From Acidobacteriota bacterium (GTDB lineage Bacteria > Acidobacteriota > Terriglobia > Acidiferrales > UBA7541), in assembly GCA_003225315.1 (NCBI GenBank), contig QHZD01000020.1:1-64000 (forward strand): a stretch of 64,000 nucleotides of DNA. The letters are read 5' to 3'. This document shows positions 41,101 to 48,783 of the stretch, piece by piece. Positions within the stretch are counted from its first letter, which is position 1, and the number at the start of each line of letters is the position of its first letter. A model generated the notes under the pieces. It ran no database searches and was not told where the DNA came from. It was given only the letters and a program-made list of their open reading frames with translations. A program made the position numbers and the translations under genes.

Positions 41101-41979
41101 GACCATCTCCGCATGGGACGCCAGTCGCTTCAGGAACTCCGCGAGCAGCGCAGCCAGGCGGAAGTCGAGCGCGCCAAGAATGACTCCGATCGCCAGCACT
41201 TGCGCGAGACGTGCATGACCGAAGTGAACACGCAGCCCGAGGATTTGATCGCCACCGAAGCCGCTTTCATGTCCGGCGAAGAGCTGGCCATTGCCGAAAC
41301 AAATTACCGTGAAATGAAGCAGCGCATAGAGTCCATGGGTCCGGTCAACATGATGGCCCTCGAAGAGTTCAACGAGTGCGAGCAGCGCTTCACGTTCCTC
41401 ACGCGCGAACGAGACGATCTGTTGCAGTCGATTGCGGATACGCAACAAGCCATCACCGAGCTCGACCTGGCCACCAAGGAAAAGTTCGAGCACGCGTTCT
41501 ACGCCATCAACAAGAGCTTTTCCGAAGCCTTCCACACGATTTTCGGCGGTGGCATGGCGGAGATGCGCTTGACCGAGCCGGACAGCTCCGGCGACGCGGG
41601 CATCGACATTGTTGCTTCACCTCCCGGAAAGCGCTTGCAAAACGTGTTGCTCCTCTCCGGCGGCGAAAAGGCCATGACCGCGCTGGCGCTGCTCATCGCC
41701 ATCTTCCGCTATCAGCCTAGCCCGTTCTGCATCCTGGACGAAGTCGACGCACCGCTCGATGAAGCCAATGTCGGGCGCTTTACGCGCCTGATCGCGGAGA
41801 TGAGCGGCCAGACACAGTTCATCATCGTGACCCACAACCGCAAAACGATGGAGATGGGCAGCGTTCTTTATGGCGTGACGATGCAAGAGCCAGGCGTCTC
41901 CAAGTTGGTCAGCGTTCGCTGGGAAGAATCCGAGATTACCTCGCCGAAACAGAAAGCCACAGCCGCTTCCGCGGCGTGA
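38122..41979 (+). CDS. smc: Chromosome segregation protein SMC
   Basis: A 1285-residue protein with a TTG start at 38122 (AAAGGGGACATC upstream). Walker A is GPNGCGKSN (33-41). Long coiled coils flank a hinge near residues 590-720 (AVGVLADYAEVEEKHEAAIEQYL). The C-terminal signature is LLSGGEKAMTALALL, and Walker B is FCILDEVDAPLDEAN. It condenses and segregates the chromosome with ScpA/ScpB. Odd feature: about 70 extra residues at roughly 95-170 in the N-terminal head, low-complexity and rich in Ala, Ser, Glu and Asp, ending in a basic patch (KFKRKKKQ) just before VSRRLYRSGQSEYLING. Confidence 0.96.
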   Translation: MLKLRKVEIVGFKSFCERTVVTFSGSGTTCIVGPNGCGKSNVVDAISWVLGEQSHKSLRAERMADCIFNGTTKRPPLGLAEVTITMEDPELAEAARFVIESAGSDSATDSATATNESGENSGLTDKAETLSLDRAQAPETQEAAADGSAPSAEPGGKFKRKKKQADKPVLATKPGEVVVSRRLYRSGQSEYLINGRVGRLRDIQEMFMGVGLGPDSYAIIEQGRIGLILSTKPMERRAIIEEAAGVTKFKTKKRLAEAKLESSKVNLSRVNDIVVEVEKQLGSLKRQAAKARRYSEIRDQMRSIVRQMLAGKARELDAEAERVSKQLKELNTAELQRAAAIQQQESEQDRLNQRIYELDAEIRQNQNVLNLTALEADRSENRIAFNRQRAEELVGRHAQVNAELAQATAQAVEWESRSTSQVQAVTLLREESGVLTARVEELAKRAESRATQIAESEAKIEALRRSSSEAGESLLRLHGEQKQAEEALVHQTEALRKLEASEHDFLETSMRARDDAERAAFDHESATGQLNALKQSAAYLQAKIAGFREEGDALSKEASALRDSLAGVRARHSTLTQILNDRSYTADAVQKLFAANERGGSKAFRAVGVLADYAEVEEKHEAAIEQYLRDELEYVVVETYDHARAGVSMLRDEVGGQATFFVDSLRNLRLSSEYEPIVNFRAEDGIISRLDKLVEFRDPLGAVAKQFLPRLRSAYLTDSTAAAEKLARENSQYAFVTPDGTCYQGRTVTGGRPDEVGPLGMKRELRALDAEVMQLEHQMSEKQAALETTAAELHSTEQSLTEIDEKQREAEREAISAMHRHSQMQGELARLGLELTICQNELARVRQEAKSAQERAERAKNQHAAAALSRAEADAESFRLAESLVQLRGSVQTEQNELAAGRAAFAALNERLMAAEALAARLNEERAELERREAALQQQMASIGDETSALVKQSEELSLQLEGLRGEKLRLEVRQRELEQEWDAARTRVTQMEDHLRMGRQSLQELREQRSQAEVERAKNDSDRQHLRETCMTEVNTQPEDLIATEAAFMSGEELAIAETNYREMKQRIESMGPVNMMALEEFNECEQRFTFLTRERDDLLQSIADTQQAITELDLATKEKFEHAFYAINKSFSEAFHTIFGGGMAEMRLTEPDSSGDAGIDIVASPPGKRLQNVLLLSGGEKAMTALALLIAIFRYQPSPFCILDEVDAPLDEANVGRFTRLIAEMSGQTQFIIVTHNRKTMEMGSVLYGVTMQEPGVSKLVSVRWEESEITSPKQKATAASAA

Positions 41980-42132
41980 AATCATGCTGTATCGAACTTG
42001 CGGCTCCGTTCGTTCCGAGCTACCGAGGATTTGTCCAGTTTTTGTTACGCACAAGTGAGCCCATGAGGCATTCTCGACAAGCCGCATAATTTTTTCTTAT
42101 TTTGTTTTCCAGAAATTTTCCTCAGCACGCCT

Positions 42133-42160
42133 TTGACTTCGCGTTGCGCTGCGCTAGAAT
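42133..42160 (+). promoter_or_regulatory. Promoter of purC
   Basis: TTGACT (42133-42138), a 16-base spacer, TAGAAT (42155-42160), about 30 bases before the GTG start. Confidence 0.65.
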
Positions 42161-42190
42161 GCTTCACACTTCGTCGGGGGAACTTTTTCT

Positions 42191-43090
42191 GTGCCGTCTG
42201 CTCCTGCCATGAGAGTTTTAAGGGAAACCCAATTCACCGGCCTGACGCCGGCCGCGCGTGGCAAAGTCCGTGACATCTACGATCTCGGCGATAAACTGCT
42301 CATTGTCGCTACCGACCGGCTTTCGGCATTCGACATAATCCTTCCGACTCCTATTCCCGACAAAGGCCGCGTCCTGACACAGCTTTCGCTCTTCTGGTTC
42401 CGTTTACTGGAAGATGCCATTCCAAACCACGTCCTCAGCGCCACGGATTTCCCTCCGCCTTTCGACAAGTTCAAGGACGAACTCGCAGGCCGTTCCATGG
42501 TCGTGCGAAAGACCCAGCCGCTGCCGATCGAATGTGTCGTGCGCGGTTATGTCTCCGGCTCGGGCTGGAAAGACTATCGAACCACTGGAAAAATCTGCGG
42601 CATTCCCCTGCCTACAGGTTTGAGCGAATCAGACCGCTTGCCGGAGCCCATCTTCACACCCGCAACAAAAGCCTTGTCCGGCCATGACGAAAACATTTCT
42701 TTTGAACGGGCGGCGTCTCTAGTGGGCAAGGAACTTGCCGAAAAAGTACGCGCCGTAAGCCTGGAAATCTACCGCCGCGCCGCCGCTTATGCCGAGCCAC
42801 GCGGCATCATCCTTGCCGACACGAAATTCGAGTTCGGCTTGCTCCACAACGAATTGATCTGGATCGACGAAGCCCTCACGCCTGATTCATCCCGCTTCTG
42901 GCCCGCCGCGCACTACAGTCCCGGCGGTCCTCAGGCTTCTTTCGACAAACAGTTTGTCCGCGACTATCTCGAGCGAATGCAGTGGCCGAAAACCCTGCCC
43001 GGCCCTGAACTTCCTCCTGAAGTCGTCGAGGCCACTCGTGCCAAGTACCGGGAAGCCTATCGCATCCTGGCTGGGCGCGACCTGGATTAG
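42191..43090 (+). CDS. purC: Phosphoribosylaminoimidazole-succinocarboxamide synthase
   Basis: A 299-residue protein. GTG 42191 is chosen because GGGGGAAC lies eight bases upstream; ATG 42209 has no such site. It catalyses the ATP-dependent addition of aspartate to CAIR in purine synthesis (EC 6.3.2.6). Family motifs are [25 protein letters not shown], split around Lys/Arg contacts, [14 protein letters not shown] and LADTKFEFG. The length matches the longer, eukaryote/plant-like bacterial branch. No other pur gene is adjacent. Confidence 0.95.
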   Translation: MPSAPAMRVLRETQFTGLTPAARGKVRDIYDLGDKLLIVATDRLSAFDIILPTPIPDKGRVLTQLSLFWFRLLEDAIPNHVLSATDFPPPFDKFKDELAGRSMVVRKTQPLPIECVVRGYVSGSGWKDYRTTGKICGIPLPTGLSESDRLPEPIFTPATKALSGHDENISFERAASLVGKELAEKVRAVSLEIYRRAAAYAEPRGIILADTKFEFGLLHNELIWIDEALTPDSSRFWPAAHYSPGGPQASFDKQFVRDYLERMQWPKTLPGPELPPEVVEATRAKYREAYRILAGRDLD

Positions 43091-43135
43091 TAACCGGGCC
43101 CTCACACCGTGAATTTATGAGCGGAGCGTGCTGTC

Positions 43136-43363
43136 GTGAAAGACCAATTGGAAGGGCTTGTCAGTCAGATGGTAGAGCGGGGAATTCTTTTTGACGAAGC
43201 GGTCGGCGAATTCGAAAAACGCTTTATCAAGCGCGTTCTGGACCGCGCCAATGGTAACCAGTCCCGAGCGGCTGAAGTTTTGGGCATTCACCGCAATACG
43301 TTGAGCCGCAAAATCGATGAGTACAAGCTCGACTCCAACGGCCACCGCCGGCATCCGCGCTGA
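43136..43363 (+). CDS. Fis-type helix-turn-helix protein
   Basis: A 75-residue protein from GTG 43136, 45 bases after purC (GAGCGGAGC upstream). It resembles the C-terminal HTH_8 domain of Fis and of NtrC-type regulators: FEKRFIKRVLDRANGNQSRAAEVLGIHRNTLSRKIDEYKL. Its free-standing form is like Fis. It may be a nucleoid-associated or global regulator. It probably shares the purC transcript, which ends at the strong terminator 26 bases downstream. Confidence 0.83.
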   Translation: MKDQLEGLVSQMVERGILFDEAVGEFEKRFIKRVLDRANGNQSRAAEVLGIHRNTLSRKIDEYKLDSNGHRRHPR

Positions 43364-43388
43364 CTAATCTCCGGCTTCTCTTAAACGA

Positions 43389-43430
43389 AAACGGCTCCCT
43401 GACGATCACGGGGAGCCGTTTCACTTTTCG
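43389..43430. terminator. Bidirectional rho-independent terminator
   Basis: An 11-bp perfect stem (AAACGGCTCCC / GGGAGCCGTTT) with an 11-base loop. It is followed by TCACTTTT on the plus strand and by TTCGTTT on the minus strand. It serves the convergent Fis-type gene and the secreted hypothetical at 43449-44831. Confidence 0.85.
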
Positions 43431-43448
43431 ACTCTGAACTCAATACGA

Positions 43449-44831
43449 CTAGCTTGGTTTTGCAGCCGGCTTTCTCGCTGCTGGTTTCCGTACCGGCGGC
43501 TTCTTCGGCGTGCCCTTCTCCTTCGGAATGTCCTCCGCCTTTACTTTAGCCTTGTCCCAATGCAAGAAGAATGCCGGTTCGGGATCGTAGGAAACAAGTG
43601 TGGCGGTAAAGTGAACGGCGCTGTCTTTTTCCACGCGCGCCGCTTCCGGCTGACCCACCACTTTTACTTCCATGTTGGGGGTTGTGGCGGCGTCGAACTC
43701 CGCATCACTCGTGACGAAGGCGATCTTCAGAACGATAGCGTCCGTGCCAGGCACGACTTCGATCACTTTGCCCGGCACTTCGGGAAATTCCAGGCCGCAG
43801 GCCGCCAGCCAGGTCAATTTAGCCTTGTCACTACCCGCTTTCAGATCGTTCACCACGGAAGCAATCGTCATGTCCTTTTGCGCGGCGGAGAGGTCTGCTG
43901 CGCTAGCCAGCGAATAGCTGCTCGGACGCTCTGCCGAACTTGAGGCGAGTTGTAGGAGTTCATTCAGCTCCGCATCGGTCAGGCTGTCGCATACAGTTCC
44001 GCCCTGATAGTTCACAATGAGCTTCCGCAAGTAGTCCTTCACCTTGGCAGCTTGTGCCTGCGTTGCGCCCTTGGCCGTCACAGCGCGTGCGATCGACCAG
44101 AATGCATCCATCTGTTGTGGCGGGTTCATGCACAGGTAAGCCTGCCCCAGACGATAGTTGAAGGTCAGATCATCCGGATTGAGCCCCAGCGCCGCCTTGT
44201 ACCCTTTCACTGCTGAAGAACAATCTTTGGCATTCATTGCCGCCTGAGCCGCGATGCCGTTCAGCGTGAGTTGGGAGACCGTCTTCTGTTTCGCCCAAGC
44301 GTCGTCCGTCACGTTATCCGGCTTCTTGACTTCTTCGAAGGTCTTCAATGCGGCAGCCGCAGCATCCTCTGCCGCCTTTGCGAGCGCGGTATCCTTGGAG
44401 GCGTTGGGGCCCACGGTACTATCCGAAATCATCGCGTAGTACGCCGTGGCATGCGAGTAGTACGCATTGAATCGCGTAAGCGCGTCCACCTTGTCACCGA
44501 GAGCAGCCAGCTTGTCGGCGATTTCGATCATTTTCAGGTAGTTCTTCTGCGCGCTGTAGGCCTGGTAGTAGAGCGGATAGATATAGACAAGCAGGTCGGA
44601 ATTCGGATACTTGGAGACAAAATCGTCAGCGCATTTGACAATTGCGGCAGGAACTTTTTCCGCGGCGCAAGCTTGCTCGGCGTTGTACTCCGCCTGCGTA
44701 TACTTTGGCCCCTTGGCCGCTGCGGCGTCTTGGCCTGCTGCCGGAGCTTGCGCGAGAGCTCTCACGCCGTTAAGAACCAAGCAAAGGGCAGCGACTATCG
44801 CGAGTCCCGTCAACCTTCGTGTTGCGTTCAT
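43449..44831 (-). CDS. Hypothetical secreted protein with TPR-like region
   Basis: A 460-residue protein from ATG 44831, eight bases after GAGGAG; an ATG six bases earlier is too close to that site. The signal peptide (LAIVAALCLVLNGVRALAQA) is followed by helical repeats (YIYPLYYQAYSAQKNYLKMIEIADKL, GLNPDDLTFNYRLGQAYLCMNPP). A beta-rich C-terminal part and a basic Pro/Ala tail (PVRKPAARKPAAKPS) complete it. No known domain is certain. Probably periplasmic. Confidence 0.72.
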   Translation of the reverse strand: MNATRRLTGLAIVAALCLVLNGVRALAQAPAAGQDAAAAKGPKYTQAEYNAEQACAAEKVPAAIVKCADDFVSKYPNSDLLVYIYPLYYQAYSAQKNYLKMIEIADKLAALGDKVDALTRFNAYYSHATAYYAMISDSTVGPNASKDTALAKAAEDAAAAALKTFEEVKKPDNVTDDAWAKQKTVSQLTLNGIAAQAAMNAKDCSSAVKGYKAALGLNPDDLTFNYRLGQAYLCMNPPQQMDAFWSIARAVTAKGATQAQAAKVKDYLRKLIVNYQGGTVCDSLTDAELNELLQLASSSAERPSSYSLASAADLSAAQKDMTIASVVNDLKAGSDKAKLTWLAACGLEFPEVPGKVIEVVPGTDAIVLKIAFVTSDAEFDAATTPNMEVKVVGQPEAARVEKDSAVHFTATLVSYDPEPAFFLHWDKAKVKAEDIPKEKGTPKKPPVRKPAARKPAAKPS

Positions 44832-44929
44832 TCCCATGTCTCCTCGCTCCACTCCGAGCTTGAGTTTCTGCTTCCGGTGCACCCCGGAATGCTTCTGCCG
44901 GGAATCGCATTGTTTCGGAAAACCTTGGG

Positions 44930-44959
44930 ATTATAGGGAAACCCGCACCTTATCTGCAA
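44930..44959 (-). promoter_or_regulatory. Possible promoter of the secreted TPR-like gene
   Basis: Minus strand: TTGCAG (44954-44959), 18 bases, TATAAT (44930-44935), about 100 bases before the ATG at 44831. The -10 is perfect; the -35 is weak. Confidence 0.45.
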
Positions 44960-45126
44960 GACGTTCCCATTTGCTGACTTGATGACTTGAGGAAAATTTT
45001 CATTCAATGAAGGTAGCGTCCCTTGTTTCCCTCAAGGCCACCAGGTGGCTCCCAAGTATTGCGGAAAACTCTAATGATAGGATGAGTGTCGCACAGAAAG
45101 AGTGGCCCGTACGAGGAAGAATTCTG

Positions 45127-45876
45127 ATGGTTCGGACAAGCAAACCAAATCAAGACCCGGGCGAAAAGAAATCTCTGTCAGGCGCCGTGGCGCTCATCAC
45201 CGGCGGAAGCCGCGGCATTGGCAGGGCCATCGCCCGCCAGCTTGCGATACTGGGAGCGTCCGTCGCGATTTGCGGCCGGGACATAGCCGCGCTCGAGGAA
45301 GCCGCGCTAGACGTGGCGAAACTTGGTGTCCCCGTTCATTCGCAAGTGGCCGACATTGCCAAATCGGGGGACATTGCTGATTTTGTCGCCAAAACGGAAA
45401 CCGAGCTAGGGCCCATTACGATTCTCGTCAACAACGCCGGGATTGGCCTCTTCGGCCCAGCCCACGAGAAGACCGAAGCCGATTGGGATCGCGTGCTGAC
45501 CACCAATCTTAAGAGCGTATTTCTCGTTTCCCGCGCTGTGGCGCCTTCCATGATCCGCCGCGGCTCGGGGGACATTATCAACATCAGCTCGCTGGCCGGA
45601 AAAAACACCTTTGCCGGCGGCGGAATCTATTGCGCGTCCAAGTGGGGCGTCGTCGGGCTTTCCGGCTGCATGGCGGAAGATCTCCGCGAGCACGGCATTC
45701 GCGTCAGCGTGATTTGCCCGGGAAGCGTCGCCACGGAATTCTCGACGCGCGGCGCAAAGGACACCTCTAAGGCGTTGTCCCCGGAGGACGTCGCTCACGC
45801 CGTGGAAGCCATCGTTACGCAAGGCCCGAGAAGCTTCCTGAGTGAGGTTCACCTTCGGCCTCTGCGGAAACCCTAA
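45127..45876 (+). CDS. Short-chain dehydrogenase/reductase, FabG-like
   Basis: A 249-residue protein from ATG 45127 (GAGGAAG upstream); the frame is open to 45007 without homology. Classical SDR features are present: cofactor motif TGGSRGIG near residue 26, NNAG near 103, and catalytic Ser in NISSLAGK with Y-x-x-x-K in YCASKWG. CPGSVATEFS follows. It resembles 3-oxoacyl-ACP reductases, but the substrate is open. It ends 31 bases before the MarR-gene promoter, so it forms a separate unit. Confidence 0.9.
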   Translation: MVRTSKPNQDPGEKKSLSGAVALITGGSRGIGRAIARQLAILGASVAICGRDIAALEEAALDVAKLGVPVHSQVADIAKSGDIADFVAKTETELGPITILVNNAGIGLFGPAHEKTEADWDRVLTTNLKSVFLVSRAVAPSMIRRGSGDIINISSLAGKNTFAGGGIYCASKWGVVGLSGCMAEDLREHGIRVSVICPGSVATEFSTRGAKDTSKALSPEDVAHAVEAIVTQGPRSFLSEVHLRPLRKP

Positions 45877-45907
45877 ATGTAAATACAGCGAAGCCGGTGT
45901 TTTCCTC

Positions 45908-45936
45908 TTGACAATAATCGTTATAACGACTATTAT
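45908..45936 (+). promoter_or_regulatory. Promoter/operator of the marR-yceI cluster
   Basis: TTGACA (45908-45913), a 17-base spacer, TATTAT (45931-45936). The spacer holds a symmetric CGTTATAACG core (45919-45928) flanked by ATAAT and ATTAT, a typical MarR-family operator, so binding would block the polymerase. The GTG start codon begins seven bases after the -10, so the transcript may be leaderless. Confidence 0.8.
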
Positions 45937-45942
45937 TGCGAG

Positions 45943-46404
45943 GTGCGTTCGCACTCCAAATCCTCCAGGCCGCCCATCTCGCTGGAAAACCGCGTTTTCA
46001 TCGCCCTTTTGCAATCCGCCGACGCCCTGACCCAGGAGGCGGAACATCTCGTCAAAGCCGCCGCTCTAACGGGCGCGCAATACAATGTTTTGCGTATTCT
46101 TCGCGGCGCCGAGCCTGAAGGCTTGGCCTGCAAGGGCATCGGCGACCGCATGATTTCCCACGACCCGGACATGACGCGCCTCCTCGATCGCATGGAAAAG
46201 CGCGGCCTGATCACCAGGGAGCGCCAGACGGACGACCGCCGCGTCGTGAAGACGCGCATCACGCCGCAAGGACTCAACCTACTAAAAATCCTTGACCAAC
46301 CGGTTCGCGACCTTCATAAACGCCAGTTCCGCCACATGTCCGCCGCGCGCCTGAAGATTCTTTTTGATCTGCTGGAAGAAGTCCGCAACCGCAAGGCTGC
46401 GTAG
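45943..46404 (+). CDS. MarR family transcriptional regulator
   Basis: A 153-residue winged-helix protein from GTG 45943: AAALTGAQYNVLRIL, KGIGDRMISHDPDMTRLLDRMEKRGLI, RERQTDDRRVVKTRITPQG (the wing). It lies directly on a promoter with a palindromic operator and heads a same-strand cluster with yceI (55 bases on), a nitroreductase and the DedA-rhodanese gene. Autoregulation and control of that cluster by electrophiles or oxidants is inferred. No ribosome site can exist if the start is leaderless. Confidence 0.9.
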   Translation: MRSHSKSSRPPISLENRVFIALLQSADALTQEAEHLVKAAALTGAQYNVLRILRGAEPEGLACKGIGDRMISHDPDMTRLLDRMEKRGLITRERQTDDRRVVKTRITPQGLNLLKILDQPVRDLHKRQFRHMSAARLKILFDLLEEVRNRKAA

Positions 46405-46458
46405 CAGGCCTTTCGGAGCAAGTTCCGATCACCAATCAAATACAAAGAGGAGAAAAAC

Positions 46459-47079
46459 ATGGGCCACTATCTATCTCGAATCGCAGTAACCGCCGGACTC
46501 GTAGCCGCTCTTTCGCTGCCCGCCGGAGCAGCCACTGCCGAATGGAAGATTGATTCGCAGCATTCGTCCGCGCAATTTTCCGTCCGCCATTTGGCCATTT
46601 CTACCGTGCGCGGAGCTTTCAGCAAGGTTACCGGCACGGTCGTGCTGGACGATAAGGACATCACCAAGTCCACCGTCGACGTGACCATTGACGTATCCAC
46701 CGTGGATACTCGCGAGCCTAACCGCGACAACGACCTGCGCAGCGACAAGTTCTTTGACGTCGCGCACTACCCCACCATGACTTTCAAGTCCAAGAAGGTC
46801 GAGCAAGTCGCTCCCGGTAAGCTCAAAGTCACCGGCGATCTCACCATTCGCGGCACTACAAAGGAAGTCGTGCTCGACGTGGACGGCCCGACACCTCCCG
46901 TGAAAGATCCCTGGGGCAATCAAAGGATTGCTGTAAACGCTTCGTCAAAAGTCAATCGCCAGGACTTTGGCGTGAAGTGGAACGCCACAATGGACAACGG
47001 CGGCGTGGTCGTCGGCGATGACGTCAATATCAACATCGACGCGGAAATGATCAAGCAAGCGCCAAAGCCGGGCAATTGA
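46459..47079 (+). CDS. YceI family periplasmic lipid-binding protein
   Basis: A 206-residue protein from ATG 46459 (AAAGAGGAGAAAAAC upstream). The signal peptide (IAVTAGLVAALSLPAGAATA) is followed by the lipocalin-like YceI barrel: WKIDSQHSSAQFSVRHLAISTVRG, split into its first strands, DLRSDKFFDVAHYPTMTFKS and GDLTIRGTTKEV. YceI proteins bind isoprenoid-type lipids such as polyprenols and are often next to MarR regulators. It is second in the MarR cluster. Confidence 0.93.
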   Translation: MGHYLSRIAVTAGLVAALSLPAGAATAEWKIDSQHSSAQFSVRHLAISTVRGAFSKVTGTVVLDDKDITKSTVDVTIDVSTVDTREPNRDNDLRSDKFFDVAHYPTMTFKSKKVEQVAPGKLKVTGDLTIRGTTKEVVLDVDGPTPPVKDPWGNQRIAVNASSKVNRQDFGVKWNATMDNGGVVVGDDVNINIDAEMIKQAPKPGN

Positions 47080-47182
47080 CGGGCGCCACCACTAAGGTTT
47101 GGGGCGGAGCGTTCTGTAACATGCACCGATCGCTCCCCCTGACTCATCAAATTAGAACGCTTCAAACGGAAGGAACCAACAC

Positions 47183-47788
47183 ATGAAGAAGCCGGCGCCA
47201 AGCGATTTCCCGGTTCACGAACTAATCCGCGAGCGTTGGAGTCCCCGGGCTTTCGCTGACAAGCCTGTTCCTAAAGACGTTCTGCGCAGCATTTTCGAGG
47301 CTGCCCGCTGGGCGCCGTCCAGCTTCAACGAACAGCCCTGGGCGTTTATCGTGGCCACGAAAGACGGCAAAGAAAATTTTGAGAAAATGCTGAGCGTCCT
47401 CGTAGACTTCAACGTCCAGTGGGCTAAGAGCGCTCCTGTACTGGCGCTTGCCGTCGCGAAACTGGCATTTGCTAATAACAACGCACTCAACCGCAACGCC
47501 CAATATGACACCGGCGCGGCAACAGCTCTTCTCTCCGTGGAAGCCACCGCGCGCGGCTTGGCCGTCCATCAGATGGCCGGATTTGATGCGGAAAAAGCGC
47601 GCCAGGTCTTTGAGATTCCCAAGGGATGGGAACCCCTCGCCGCGCTCGCCATCGGTTACCCGGGCGATCCGGCTTCTTTGCCTGCGCCCTTAAAAGACCG
47701 GGAGATGGCGCCCAGAACACGCAAACCGATTGCCGAATTTGTTATGTCCGGTCAGTGGGGGCATACTGCTCCTTTCGCAGCGAAATGA
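47183..47788 (+). CDS. Nitroreductase family protein
   Basis: A 201-residue flavoprotein from ATG 47183 (GGAAGGAACCAAC upstream). Nitroreductase features are ERWSPRAF, FEAARWAPSSFNEQPWAFIVA (FMN contact), NAQYDTGAATALLSVEATARGL and IGYPGD. It reduces nitro compounds, quinones or similar electrophiles with NAD(P)H. It lies in the MarR-YceI cluster, 103 bases after yceI and 25 before the DedA-rhodanese gene, consistent with a detoxification unit. Confidence 0.92.
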   Translation: MKKPAPSDFPVHELIRERWSPRAFADKPVPKDVLRSIFEAARWAPSSFNEQPWAFIVATKDGKENFEKMLSVLVDFNVQWAKSAPVLALAVAKLAFANNNALNRNAQYDTGAATALLSVEATARGLAVHQMAGFDAEKARQVFEIPKGWEPLAALAIGYPGDPASLPAPLKDREMAPRTRKPIAEFVMSGQWGHTAPFAAK

Positions 47789-47813
47789 AGGAGATCATCG
47801 GCCCAGCCCAGCC

Positions 47814-48767
47814 ATGCACCGTACGCTCGAATTCCTTCTCCATCACGGATACGTTCTGTTGCTCGGATGGGTTTTCGCCGAACAAATAGGACTTCCGCTT
47901 CCTTCGATGCCGCTGTTGCTCGCTGCAGGGGCTCTCGCCGGCACTGGCCACTTGAATTTTCTAGCCTCACTCTTTTACGTCATCCTCGCTGCCGTAACGG
48001 CGGACTCCATCTGGTACCAGCTTGGCCGCAGCAAGGGCATCCGGATCCTCCAGCTTCTCTGCAAGATTTCGCTGGAGCCGGATTCCTGCGTCCGCCGCAC
48101 CGAAGGCGTTTTTTCGAAGCAAGGCGCTCGGTCGCTTCTGCTTGCAAAGTTTTTGCCGGGCCTGAGCACCGTCGCCCCTCCGCTGGCGGGCATTTTTCAC
48201 ATGCGTCCGCGTCGTTTCCTGCTTTTTGACGCCGCGGGATCGCTCCTCTGGGCCGGCTCTTTCCTCGGCCTCGGCTACATTTTCAGCGGGGGGATTGAGC
48301 GCATAGCGGAGCATCTCGCCGCTCTTGGCGGCTGGCTTCTGGTGCTTCTGCTCGGCATCCTTGGCGCGTACATCACCTATAAGTTTGTCGCTCGCCAGCG
48401 TTTTCTGCGCGATCTGCGCATTTCTCGCATTACCGCGGATGAGCTGAAACAAAAACTCGACGCCGGCGAAGAGCTGGTCATCGTTGACCTGCGCCACTCG
48501 GTTGACTTTGAAGCTGACCCGGAAACCATTCCCGGAGCCTTCCACATGGACTCCAAGGACTTGGAGGGGGACAACGATCGTTTGCCGCGCGACCGCGAAA
48601 TCATTCTCTACTGTACTTGACCAAACGAAGCCACCAGCGCCCGTGTGGCGCTGCTCCTCAGAAAGAAAGGCATCACGCGGATTCGGCCGCTGCAGGGCGG
48701 TCTGGACGCCTGGCGCGAACGCGGCTACCCGCTCGAAACCCCCACGGTCACTGCAGATACAAAATAA
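47814..48767 (+). CDS. Predicted selenoprotein: DedA membrane protein fused to rhodanese, TGA at catalytic Cys
   Basis: The frame from ATG 47814 is 318 codons, broken only by TGA 48618-48620 (codon 269). Residues 1-195 form a DedA/SNARE-associated membrane domain (FAEQIGLPLPSMPLLLAAGALAG, KFLPGLSTVAPPLAG). Residues 205-310 form a rhodanese domain (ELVIVDLRHSVDFEADPETIPGA). The active-site loop reads ILYCT-U-PNEATSARVALLL, so the TGA stands where rhodaneses have the nucleophilic Cys. It is followed by the normal domain end, RIRPLQGGLDAWRERGYPLE, to TAA 48765. Without readthrough the rhodanese would lack its active site. A good SECIS hairpin follows. It is the last gene of the MarR cluster. Confidence 0.85.
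48635..48653 (+). promoter_or_regulatory. Candidate bacterial SECIS hairpin
   Basis: CAGCGCC, loop CGTGT, GGCGCTG: a perfect 7-bp stem with a 5-base loop having G in second position. The loop begins 22 bases after the TGA at 48618-48620. Distance, stem length, loop length and early G all meet the usual bacterial SECIS description. Confidence 0.75.
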
Positions 48768-48783
48768 GGCCTATTTGTATCCT

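Noticed and set aside
48618-48620. Ending the DedA protein at the TGA and treating the rest as noncoding
   Set aside because: This would cut the rhodanese exactly at its active-site Cys, while the next 48 codons match the remainder of the domain.
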